From contig CAIPKZ010000198.1 of the NCBI GenBank assembly GCA_903865775.1, positions 1 through 36,785 on the forward strand: a DNA stretch of 36,785 bases, written 5' to 3'. This document shows, in pieces, positions 23,987 to 32,690 of the stretch. Positions within the stretch are counted from its first letter, which is position 1; each line of letters starts with the position of its first letter. The position numbers and the translations under genes are program-made. The DNA comes from an uncultured Prolixibacteraceae bacterium. Lineage in GTDB: Bacteria; Bacteroidota; Bacteroidia; Bacteroidales; Prolixibacteraceae. A model generated the notes under the pieces. That model made no database searches. It was given only the letters and a program-made list of their open reading frames with translations, and was not told where the DNA came from.

Positions 23987-26900
23987 CTACTCTTTTACTG
24001 GTATTTTGAATCGTTGCAACTTCCCTTTATCATTCACTGATAACATATAGATGGCAGTTTTTATATTCGGGGTACGAACAACATTTAAGTTTACTTCTTC
24101 CAGTGTTTTAACCAGAATCACTCTTCCCTGAACATCGTAAAGTGTTGCGATGGCCTGATTGCTCACTTGGCCATTGATCCGGATTTCAATATTCCGGAAT
24201 GCATAGGCACTCAGGTTATCAGCATTGTTATCTATCAATCCTGTACTCAGGCTCGAAGTATGAAGCAGGAACCGGTCTGAACTGCTTGAATTGGCTTCAA
24301 TCTCAGTCCGATAATCACTGATGGAAAGATCGGTAAATGTACCACTCAGCTTATCCTCCAGAATGACCTGACAATCAGCAGGTAAGTCAATGAATTTGGA
24401 TGAAAATACCAATTCGCCGCCAGTTTTGCTTTCGACACCTATAGGTATAATCATGGTGCTGAATTCATTGGCTGGTAAAGCCTGAATGGTAAACGGGATT
24501 CCATTGTCTTCGACCAAACGCGAATAAATGACCAGATCGGCACTTCCGCGAAGCAAACCTGCGTCATAAGTAACGTCCAATCCTTTGGTCATCCGGTTGT
24601 TAAAGGCGATAAGGGTTGAGCTTGTTTGCCCGCTAACTGAAGCTTCCAGCTTTATAGCTGGCCATACACTGTTGCCTGATTTTAATGCCAAGCCAGGATT
24701 GTGAAGCTGCATGGCCTGAGTATAACCTACAGAGGTCGCAGTCAAAGCGGAATTCATTTTTACCATAAATGCCTGTCCTTGCTGAACATCAAATGCAGCG
24801 TCTGAACCAAAACCGGGAGTATTTGAAATGATGGTGTAAATTCCCCAAGTACCATTGTTTTCATCAGGTTGGTCCCAAATATAGATGGCACCATAGGAAG
24901 GATCCAGATTCGATGCATTGGTTGCCAAAAAATTGGAGGAACTGCTGCTGCCTGTATTGATTCCGATGGCCGAAGTATAGGGGTTCCCAACACAATTCCA
25001 AAGTCCGGAAGCCATTCCTGTTGTAGATAAGGTTCCTGCATTCAATGTGCCGGAAAAAGTAACCGCACTGTTGGCATTGGTTCGCATTGAGAATCCTTTG
25101 CCCGTTTCCAGATTACCAAGAGTTGAATTGGTAAAATAATTGTTCCAGTCGTTGAGATCCGGATCATAATCCATCATACCTCTTGCCCCAACATCATCCG
25201 TTGCAACATTCCCATTCGAAGTCAGGAAATTCGCAATACTCTGTCCTGCAACCGGTGATGAAACAATGTGCCACCGATCAGTCGTCATATAGCGCTGAAC
25301 CGAAGCAGAACCTGCCCCGGAAACTATGCCGGAAATGATCAATGAACCTGTACCCGTTGCATTGGATGCTATGGTAAAGCTTGTACCACCTGCAATATCA
25401 ATGTTATTGCACGATGCATTCGTTAATACTCCAATAATCGGTTGGGTAACTCCAGAAGGAATCTTAATATTGGTGGCTGAACTAGGCACACCACCGCACC
25501 AGTTTGATTCAGTATTCCAGTCACTTGTAATACCCAACCATTGACCGGGTGATGCTATGGTTAAGCTAATTGCATTCGAAGTAGCAGTTGGGCTATTAAC
25601 ACAACCAAGGGTTGAAGTCATTATAACAGTAATGCTTCCGGCAATTGTTCCATTATCAGTGTATGTTTCACTATTCAAACCAACTGGTGTTGAGCCTTTA
25701 TACCATTGGTACTCCGGAGTTCCTCCATTTATTGGTGTAGCGGTATAAGTAACGGGAGTTCCTGAACAGATCGCTCCTGAAGGAACTGCTGCAATACTCA
25801 CACTGGCAGGCAGATTAGAATTGACATCAAAGTTGGTGATTTTGTCTTCAAAGTTAGAGGTACAACCATTAACTTCGATAGATGTAATCTCATAGGTATA
25901 GCTTCCCGGTTCATAAGCTTCCCCAATGAAAGTTGCAACTCCGTCAACATTAGATTCTACTTCCTTTGAACCTGTAGTTGTCACACCGTCTTTTGTTATT
26001 TTAAAGTGGATAATGTTCGTTACCTCTATTAAGAGACCGAATGCACTGAAATATATATCTTCACCGGAACAGGTTGAATTAACTATTGGCATATTCAGTG
26101 TCGGTGAAGGTTTTTCGATAATAACAGCAGGTCCAGTCATGTTAGTTGTACCACAAGCATTGGTTCCCTTAACAGTAAATGTTCCAGTTGGTTGATTTCC
26201 AAAATCAATGGCAGCGCCTGTACCTGCAACTGTACCTGGAGGGTCTATTGCAATATTATCCATATACAGAGTATAGTTAACCCCAACCTCAGAACCTGCC
26301 AGACCAACCGGATATCCTTCAGAAACAGAGCAATAAGTACCGCCACCGGTTACGTCAAAAGCTGTTGGAAGGGCATTGGTTGTGACAACATGTGTAGTTG
26401 TTGCAGGACCATTGCACCCTTCAGCACTGGCTGTTATGGTGGTTGCTCCACTCCAGCCTGCAGCGTAGGTTACCGCACCAGTTGATGAATTGATCGTATT
26501 GCCACCTGTTAAACTTGCACCATCCAGACTATAAACAATAGCTGCTGAATTATGGCTTGCTGTTGTCGTGGTGGTTACAGTACCTTCACCCTGACAACGG
26601 ATTGAAGTTGCGGGTGAAAACGCTGCTATGGTTACCGTTGGGGTTACAGTTATTGTTACCGGTTCGGTGTAAGATGAATAACACTTTACTCCATTTAATG
26701 CAGATACTGTCCTTCTCTGGTAACTCGTTGTTGCTGTCAGTGATGGTGGTGAATATCCTGCTGAAGTAGCTTCGGCAATCGTAACATAACTTCCGCTAGC
26801 ATTGGTCTGCCATTCATAACTGATTGTACCTGAACCGGTGCCCGCTGCTGTTGAGCTGAGTGGAGACGGAACAGTTCCATAGCATATCGTTTGATTTGTT

Positions 26901-29900
26901 GCAATCGTTCCCGCCATAACTGAGGTCTGTACAGTAATTGTTACCGGAGTGGTGTACGATGAAAAACAGTTTACCCCGTTTAATGCAGATACCGTCCTTC
27001 TTTGGTAGCTCGTTGTTGCTGTCAGTGATGGTGGTGAATATCCTGCTGAAGTAGCATCGGCAATCGTAACATAACTTCCGCTGGCATTAGTCTGCCATTC
27101 ATAACTGATTGTACCTGAACCAGTGCCTGCTTCCATTGAGGTGAGCGGAGACGGAACAGTTCCAATGCAAATTGTTTGATTTGTTGCAATCGTTCCTGCC
27201 GTAACTAATGCCTGTACAGTAATTGTTACCGGTGTGGTGTACGATGAAAAACAGTTTATCCCGTTTAATACAGATACCGTCCTTCTTTGGTAGCTCTTTG
27301 TTGCTGTCAGTGATGGAGGTGAATAGCCTGCTGAAGTAGCATCTGCAATCGTAACATAACTCCCGCTGGCATTGTTCTGCCATTCATAACTGATTGTACC
27401 TGAACCGGTGCCTGCTTCCGTTGAGGTGAGTGGAGACGGAACAGTTCCAAAGCAAATAGTTTGATTTGCTGCAATCGCTCCTACCGTAACTGAGGTCTGT
27501 ACAGTAATTGTTACTGGTTCGGTTGGGACCGACTCCCAGCTAAATCCATCTAAAGTAGAAACAGTTATCCGGTGAAAATTAGTCGTTTGAGTCAAAGCTT
27601 CCGGAGCAAATGTTGCATTGGTAGCACCGGTTGATGACCAAACTATACCATCAGTTGAATACTCCCAGCGGTAACTGACTGTTGCACCCGTCATAACTAA
27701 ACCAGGACTTGTGGATGTAATCGTTGAAGGCGTTGTGTTATAACAAATGGTCTGACTGGCAGCAATGGAACCTGCTGTGGGTATCTCTAAAATAGTTGTA
27801 AAATCTTTCCATTGGTTGGCTGCGGCATAAAGAACTTTAGTGCCATAAGGAACAAACAATTTACAGGTAGTTTTATTGACATTTAGAAAAACACCCACGG
27901 AAGGAATTAAATTGACAGGAGTTGCCGGATATGCAAAGATGGATGTCAAACCAGTAGAGTTATTAAAACTATATTCACCAATAAAGGTGACGGTTGATGG
28001 AATGGAAACTTTTGATAAGACCGTACAGTAGGAAAAAGCACTACTCCCAATAGATGTAACCGATTCCGGAAGGATAACCGATGCCAATTTGGTACAATAG
28101 TAAAAAGCCGCTGCTCCAACGGATGTTAACGATGAAGGTGTAGAAAAGGTAACCGATGTTAAACCGGAACAGTAGGCAAAAGCATTTGCTCCCAGAGATT
28201 TTACTGACGAAGGGATATTAACAGAGGTCAATCCGGTACAAGAAGAAAAAGCCGATTGTCCAATGGATGTCACCGAAGAAGGAATATTAACAGAGGTCAA
28301 TCCGTAACATTGATAAAAAGCAGCTTCTTCAATGGATGTTACCGATGAAGGGATAATAACCGAGGTCAATCCGGTACATTGATAAAAAGCATGAATTGGA
28401 ATAGAGGTAAGCGATGAAGGAATGGTAACCGAGGTTAAACCGGAACAATAAATAAAAGCCCCTGTTCCCATGGATGTTAATGATGAAGGTGCAGAAAAGT
28501 TAACCGATGTTAAACCGGTACATTCTTGAAAAGCATAATGTTCTATAGACGTAACCGATGTCGGAATAGTAACCGAGGTCAATTTGGTACATTGATAAAA
28601 AGCCTGATATCCAATGGATGTTACCGATGATGGAATAGTAATATCGGATAATCCACTGCAACGATGAAAAGCGTGGATATCAATTGACGTGGCGGTTGAT
28701 GGTAATATTATGGATGTTAAACTTGCTTTACTATTAAAAGCATACTGAGGAACTGTATTTGCCGGATATGTTACAGAACCAGTAGTAGTTCCACTTGTTC
28801 CGGTATAATCAGCAATTGTTGCATTACTGATATCTATTTCTGCCAGCATCGGCATATCATCGCGCATCGTCTTAAAATCGCGCGCATCAATGTTGCCGGT
28901 AATAGTAAGCCTGGTTATCTGGCTTCGTTGTGCGGCGTTTAATGCCGCAAACAAACCTCCTGCTGTATTATTGACTGTCACTAAAACTCCCAACTGGGTT
29001 ATAGATATGGTTTGAGTTGGTACACCTGCTGCAGAAACCGTAACTTTTGCAAATCGTGGTGAATAAGAGGTATTTTCTTCGGCAGTTAAAACAAGCGTGG
29101 CATTTGTGCTCCCGCTTGCAGGGCTTACTGTTAACCAGCTCTGGTTGGAAAGGGCAGTCCAGGGGAGCGCCGTGGTAAGTCCTATGCTGGCAGAACTGCC
29201 GCCGGCACTTTCAATCCTTGCCTGAGTTGCTGAAACCTTAAATTCCGCCATTTCTTCTCGATTGGTAAAATCTTCCCACTGGTCGGCAGCAGCATAAAGA
29301 GCCGATATCCCATAAGGAACATGCAAAACACAGGTATTTGTGTGTACACCACTAAAAACATTTGGGGAAGAACTTAAATTGACAGGTGGCTCCAACTGTG
29401 CATAGAAGGAATTTAAACCGGTACAGTTACCAAAAGCATAAGTTTTTATAGATGTAACCGCTGGCGGAATAGTAATCGAAGTCAACATGGTACAGCCATA
29501 AAAAGAATAACCTTCAATTGAAGTTACCGAAGAAGGGATATTAATCGATGTCAAGCTGGTACAGCTCTGAAAGACAGAAGATTCAATGGATGTTAACGAT
29601 GAAGGTTCCGAAAAGTTAACCGATTCCAACCCGGTACAATTTATAAAAGAATTATAACCAATTGAAGTTACCGAAGAAGGGATATTTATCGAGGTCAAGC
29701 TGGCACAGCCACTAAAAGCCGAATATCCAATGGATGTTAACAATGATGTCGCAGAAAAGTCAACCGATTTTAAAGCAATACAGGCAATAAATGCATTATT
29801 TTCAATGGTTGTTAACGATGAAGGTGCAGAAAAATTAACCGATTTTAATTTGGAGCAGGCATAAAAAACAGAGGCTCCTACAGTCGTAACCGATGACGGA

Positions 29901-30532
29901 ATGGTAACCGAGGTCAATCCTTGACATTGATAAAAAGCCCCATCTCCAATGGATGTTAACGATGAAGGTGCAGCGAAATTAACCGATGTTAAACTAGTAC
30001 AGTAAATAAATGCATAAGTTCCTATAAACGTAACCAATGACGGAATGGTAACCGAGGTCAAACTGGAACATTGATAAAAAGCCGAATTTCCAATGGATGT
30101 TAACGATGAAGTTGCAGGAAAGTTAACCGAGGTTAAACCGGAACAGTAGGCAAAGACACTTATTCCAAGGGATGTTGCCGATGAAGGAATAATTACAGAT
30201 TTCAGACTTGTTTTACTTGTAAAAGCATTGCTAGGAACTTCGTTAAATGGATACGTACCAGAAGAAACAGTTCCCTCAGTACCACTATAAGCAGCAATCG
30301 AAACCCCACTGATATCTATTACAGCCAATACAGGCATGTTATCGCGCATGGTTTTAAAATCGCGCGCATCAATGGTGCCGGTAATGGTAAGGTTGGTCAC
30401 TATTGCCAGTTCTCCGGCAATCGAACTTGAAGATAATGTACCTGCGGTGGTGATATTGACAGTTCTGGAAACTTGTGCATTTAGCATCACCGTAAAACAC
30501 AAGCTTAAAATGAATAGGAAGAATTTTTTCAT
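23987..30532 (-). CDS. Giant BspA-like leucine-rich-repeat surface protein with BACON, Ig-like repeats and probable T9SS sorting domain
   Basis: The product has 2181 residues. Order: signal peptide (1-19), a header with IDARDFKTMRDNMP, LRR block I of about 23-residue LRR_5 repeats (SLTSIGNSAFYQCSSLTSVT type, to about 415) and a BACON domain (about 431-514, SWLTVSPASGS). A second header with the same IDARDFKTMRDDMP signature and LRR block II follow (about 515-915). Then come PKD/Ig-like repeats (about 930-1660, three of them 95 residues long and nearly the same), a region opening GQWLGITSDWNTESNWCGG (about 1662) and a C-terminal sorting-like domain (about 2100-2181). BspA-type proteins are adhesins binding host or matrix proteins or other cells. 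P2 lies immediately downstream. The ligand is unknown. Confidence 0.88.
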   Translation of the reverse strand: MKKFFLFILSLCFTVMLNAQVSRTVNITTAGTLSSSSIAGELAIVTNLTITGTIDARDFKTMRDNMPVLAVIDISGVSIAAYSGTEGTVSSGTYPFNEVPSNAFTSKTSLKSVIIPSSATSLGISVFAYCSGLTSVNFPATSSLTSIGNSAFYQCSSLTSVTIPSLVTFIGTYAFIYCTSLTSVNFAAPSSLTSIGDGAFYQCQGLTSVTIPSSVTTVGASVFYACSKLKSVNFSAPSSLTTIENNAFIACIALKSVDFSATSLLTSIGYSAFSGCASLTSINIPSSVTSIGYNSFINCTGLESVNFSEPSSLTSIESSVFQSCTSLTSINIPSSVTSIEGYSFYGCTMLTSITIPPAVTSIKTYAFGNCTGLNSFYAQLEPPVNLSSSPNVFSGVHTNTCVLHVPYGISALYAAADQWEDFTNREEMAEFKVSATQARIESAGGSSASIGLTTALPWTALSNQSWLTVSPASGSTNATLVLTAEENTSYSPRFAKVTVSAAGVPTQTISITQLGVLVTVNNTAGGLFAALNAAQRSQITRLTITGNIDARDFKTMRDDMPMLAEIDISNATIADYTGTSGTTTGSVTYPANTVPQYAFNSKASLTSIILPSTATSIDIHAFHRCSGLSDITIPSSVTSIGYQAFYQCTKLTSVTIPTSVTSIEHYAFQECTGLTSVNFSAPSSLTSMGTGAFIYCSGLTSVTIPSSLTSIPIHAFYQCTGLTSVIIPSSVTSIEEAAFYQCYGLTSVNIPSSVTSIGQSAFSSCTGLTSVNIPSSVKSLGANAFAYCSGLTSVTFSTPSSLTSVGAAAFYYCTKLASVILPESVTSIGSSAFSYCTVLSKVSIPSTVTFIGEYSFNNSTGLTSIFAYPATPVNLIPSVGVFLNVNKTTCKLFVPYGTKVLYAAANQWKDFTTILEIPTAGSIAASQTICYNTTPSTITSTSPGLVMTGATVSYRWEYSTDGIVWSSTGATNATFAPEALTQTTNFHRITVSTLDGFSWESVPTEPVTITVQTSVTVGAIAANQTICFGTVPSPLTSTEAGTGSGTISYEWQNNASGSYVTIADATSAGYSPPSLTATKSYQRRTVSVLNGINCFSSYTTPVTITVQALVTAGTIATNQTICIGTVPSPLTSMEAGTGSGTISYEWQTNASGSYVTIADATSAGYSPPSLTATTSYQRRTVSALNGVNCFSSYTTPVTITVQTSVMAGTIATNQTICYGTVPSPLSSTAAGTGSGTISYEWQTNASGSYVTIAEATSAGYSPPSLTATTSYQRRTVSALNGVKCYSSYTEPVTITVTPTVTIAAFSPATSIRCQGEGTVTTTTTASHNSAAIVYSLDGASLTGGNTINSSTGAVTYAAGWSGATTITASAEGCNGPATTTHVVTTNALPTAFDVTGGGTYCSVSEGYPVGLAGSEVGVNYTLYMDNIAIDPPGTVAGTGAAIDFGNQPTGTFTVKGTNACGTTNMTGPAVIIEKPSPTLNMPIVNSTCSGEDIYFSAFGLLIEVTNIIHFKITKDGVTTTGSKEVESNVDGVATFIGEAYEPGSYTYEITSIEVNGCTSNFEDKITNFDVNSNLPASVSIAAVPSGAICSGTPVTYTATPINGGTPEYQWYKGSTPVGLNSETYTDNGTIAGSITVIMTSTLGCVNSPTATSNAISLTIASPGQWLGITSDWNTESNWCGGVPSSATNIKIPSGVTQPIIGVLTNASCNNIDIAGGTSFTIASNATGTGSLIISGIVSGAGSASVQRYMTTDRWHIVSSPVAGQSIANFLTSNGNVATDDVGARGMMDYDPDLNDWNNYFTNSTLGNLETGKGFSMRTNANSAVTFSGTLNAGTLSTTGMASGLWNCVGNPYTSAIGINTGSSSSSNFLATNASNLDPSYGAIYIWDQPDENNGTWGIYTIISNTPGFGSDAAFDVQQGQAFMVKMNSALTATSVGYTQAMQLHNPGLALKSGNSVWPAIKLEASVSGQTSSTLIAFNNRMTKGLDVTYDAGLLRGSADLVIYSRLVEDNGIPFTIQALPANEFSTMIIPIGVESKTGGELVFSSKFIDLPADCQVILEDKLSGTFTDLSISDYRTEIEANSSSSDRFLLHTSSLSTGLIDNNADNLSAYAFRNIEIRINGQVSNQAIATLYDVQGRVILVKTLEEVNLNVVRTPNIKTAIYMLSVNDKGKLQRFKIPVKE
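26646..27500 (-). repeat. Three tandem 285-bp repeats inside the BspA-like gene
   Basis: The marker ACAGTWATTGTTACCGG recurs at 26646, 26931, 27216 and, with one change, 27501, that is every 285 bp exactly. Each unit encodes a 95-residue Ig/PKD-like domain containing YEWQTNASGSYVTIADATSA. The near identity points to recent duplication or gene conversion and potential copy-number change. Confidence 0.85.
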
Positions 30533-30998
30533 GATGTTTTGTTTTTATATGTGAATATTTTGATTTTAGTCTATGCCTGCAGAAAGGAATGATGTTCATA
30601 GTTAAATTTCGACTAATAAATGGCATGAGTCAATAGGTAATTTACTACCCCCACTTTTTGATTTTTACTCCATTTTTCGATTTTAATTGATTTTAGGGGT
30701 CGGAAATTACGTATTGGGGAATATGAATATGCAATGAATTAAGGGAAAAGTGTTTTTAGAAAGTTTGAAGTATTTTGGAGATCAAGGTTTAATCTAAAGC
30801 TTGATCCTCAAAATATTCAAAGATTATTTCGATCATTTACTGAAAAGTTAAACCCTATTTTGTTTCCGTAAATTGAATTTCAAGCTGTATTTAGTACCAA
30901 AGAAAATTGTGATATTTGCCGGAAATATTTGAGCCGTACCAATTGACTCAGGTTTAATCTCTCAGGAGATTTGAGTTCGGTAGGCCTAATCCTGATTC
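30533..30998. promoter_or_regulatory. Divergent intergenic region with a palindromic regulatory element
   Basis: There is no gene in these 466 bases. At 30631-30649 lies CAATAGGTAATTTACTACC and at 30698-30716 its inverted partner (reverse complement CAATACGTAATTTCCGACC), 16 of 19 positions matching. The 48 bases between them contain CCCACTTTT (30650-30658) and ATTTTTCGATTTT (30672-30684). The same words occur in the P1/kinase intergenic region. The element lies about 100-185 bp upstream of the BspA-like gene and about 280-370 bp upstream of the DUF5723-like gene. Confidence 0.6.
30956..30971 (+). repeat. Small perfect hairpin in the leader of the first DUF5723-like gene
   Basis: AATCTC (30956-30961) pairs with GAGATT (30966-30971) around a 4-nt loop, 27 bp before the ATG. 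It may lie in the 5' leader and affect translation. Confidence 0.4.
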
Positions 30999-32483
30999 AT
31001 GAAGCGATTTCAAAGGAACAAACGAATATATATTCTTCTGGTATGGTTAGTTTTGGCGGTATTAGGAAGCAAGGCACAACCCAACTTAGCTTTCTATCCC
31101 TTAGAACAACAATTCAACGCTTCCAGTTATAATCCGGCATTTCTGCATCCAAAGGAGAAATTCACGTTCAGTGTTTTCCCTTTTGGAGGAACAAGCATCG
31201 GATACAATAATCAGCAAATAATCAAAAGTCTGGTAAAACAAACTCTTTCAGGAATTTCAAGCGATGACGATTACAAAAAAGTGCTGCAAAGTTTAACCGA
31301 TCGTTCCGCTTTTACCCAGGATTTGGAAAGTACGCTTCTCACCTTCACCGCACGGTTAAAGCCGGGAAATTTCAATTTCCGGATCAAGGAAATCCAGAAT
31401 TTCTCAACCTCATTGAAGGGACAGATTACCCGCTTTATTTTTAATAATGATATTCAAAGTGCAGTTGTCGGACAAATCCAGGATTTGCCAGCTCAGGCCA
31501 TGCATTACCGTGAATATAGTTTGGGCTATTCGCTGCCTTTCCGGAACCATAAATTTTCAGCCGGAATCCGTGCCAAAATCTACTTTGGCAAAGCGGCTAT
31601 TGTGTCCGGACTTTCAGGTTCAATTCACAACATTTCAAACGATTACATTTTACAGACTGGCGGAAAAATCAACTTATCGATTCCATTGGTACAAACGCCG
31701 CAGAATGGTGAATCTTCCACCACTCTTTCATTAAGCGGATCAAATGCAATGGAATACCTCATGAATTCGGGCAATACAGGTTTTGGAGCCGATCTGGGAA
31801 TCAAATACAATATAACTCCCAAGCTGGGATTTTCATTAAGTGTTATCGATCTTGGCCGGATTGACTGGAAAAAAAACCTGAATTCCAAGGTTTTTGATGG
31901 GGAATATCCGATTTTCATTGGAAATATTTCATCAGATATTTCAGCGAATGGAACTGAGATCCTCACCAAGAACTTTAGAAACTCTTCTTTTGCAGATTCA
32001 ATTCCTAATATTTTCAACCAAACATACGACACGACCACATTTACCACTTCATTGCCAGTGAATATTTATGCAGGCATAAAATACCGGATTAATCCTAAAA
32101 TTACAATTAGTCTGGTTGACCGGTATATGCTTCTTAAAAATTTGAATTACAATAGTTTTGCGATGATGGCCAGTTTCGAATTGAATAAACAGCTTTCTGT
32201 AAGTACCGGTTACACAACCATCAGCAATTCATACACCAATGTTTCCCTTGCCCTTTTGTTCCAAGGAGATTGGGGTCAGATGTTTCTCGGAACGGAGAAC
32301 TTATTGGCATTTATCATTCCTTCTCATTCTGATTTTGCCGGGGTTAGTTTCGGAACTTGTTTTTATCTTTTCAAAAATAAGAATTTATCCAAATCGCTTT
32401 CTGACGATTACCCTTTCTTCAGGCAAAAAAGCACCCGCCGCAATCAGCATTCAGGGCTAATCGTGAAAGAATACTCCGAATAG
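30999..32483 (+). CDS. DUF5723-like predicted outer-membrane beta-barrel protein, copy 1
   Basis: The product has 494 residues. A signal peptide (about 1-26, ending SKAQ) is followed by the signature NASSYNPAFLHPKEKFTFSV (about 41-60). The rest alternates hydrophobic and polar residues with many Gly/aromatic strand ends (HYREYSLGYSLPF, GADLGIKYNITPKLGFSLSV, IYAGIKYRINPKITISLVDRY), typical of a barrel. Aligned blocks recur in the next two genes. Members of this uncharacterised family are found in Bacteroidota near gliding/T9SS or surface genes, but no function is established. The basic tail (RQKSTRRNQHSG) is unusual for a barrel C-terminus. It is separated from copy 2 by 207 bp containing a palindrome. 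Confidence 0.72.
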   Translation: MKRFQRNKRIYILLVWLVLAVLGSKAQPNLAFYPLEQQFNASSYNPAFLHPKEKFTFSVFPFGGTSIGYNNQQIIKSLVKQTLSGISSDDDYKKVLQSLTDRSAFTQDLESTLLTFTARLKPGNFNFRIKEIQNFSTSLKGQITRFIFNNDIQSAVVGQIQDLPAQAMHYREYSLGYSLPFRNHKFSAGIRAKIYFGKAAIVSGLSGSIHNISNDYILQTGGKINLSIPLVQTPQNGESSTTLSLSGSNAMEYLMNSGNTGFGADLGIKYNITPKLGFSLSVIDLGRIDWKKNLNSKVFDGEYPIFIGNISSDISANGTEILTKNFRNSSFADSIPNIFNQTYDTTTFTTSLPVNIYAGIKYRINPKITISLVDRYMLLKNLNYNSFAMMASFELNKQLSVSTGYTTISNSYTNVSLALLFQGDWGQMFLGTENLLAFIIPSHSDFAGVSFGTCFYLFKNKNLSKSLSDDYPFFRQKSTRRNQHSGLIVKEYSE

Positions 32484-32574
32484 TCCTTTCAGAAATTGCA
32501 AAAGAGGAGATTGGAAAGCATAATCTATTTACTTCATGTTTTTTTTTCTATCCTGAAACCTGATACCCCAATTA

Positions 32575-32590
32575 TTTGTTTATAAACAAA
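32575..32590. promoter_or_regulatory. Perfect 16-bp palindrome, operator candidate for DUF5723-like copies 2 and 3
   Basis: TTTGTTTATAAACAAA is its own reverse complement. It lies 101 bp upstream of copy 2 in an otherwise featureless 207-bp gap. Dimeric regulator binding is a reasonable guess. Confidence 0.5.
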
Positions 32591-32690
32591 AAAGAAAATA
32601 CCAAGATTTATCGTTATATTAATCCTGATCAAATGGAAAAATTTTTAATCCTAAAAGTTAAGGACAGTCAGATAAGCATAACCTGAAGAT

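Noticed and set aside
26192-26485. 97-codon plus-strand frame with several Cys residues inside the BspA-like gene
   Set aside because: It is antisense to the repetitive Ig-like region and explained by that gene's codon composition.
28000-30200. Regularly spaced repeats resembling a CRISPR array
   Set aside because: They are in-frame 69-bp LRR_5 codon repeats of the BspA-like gene, with degenerate units and no spacers or cas genes.
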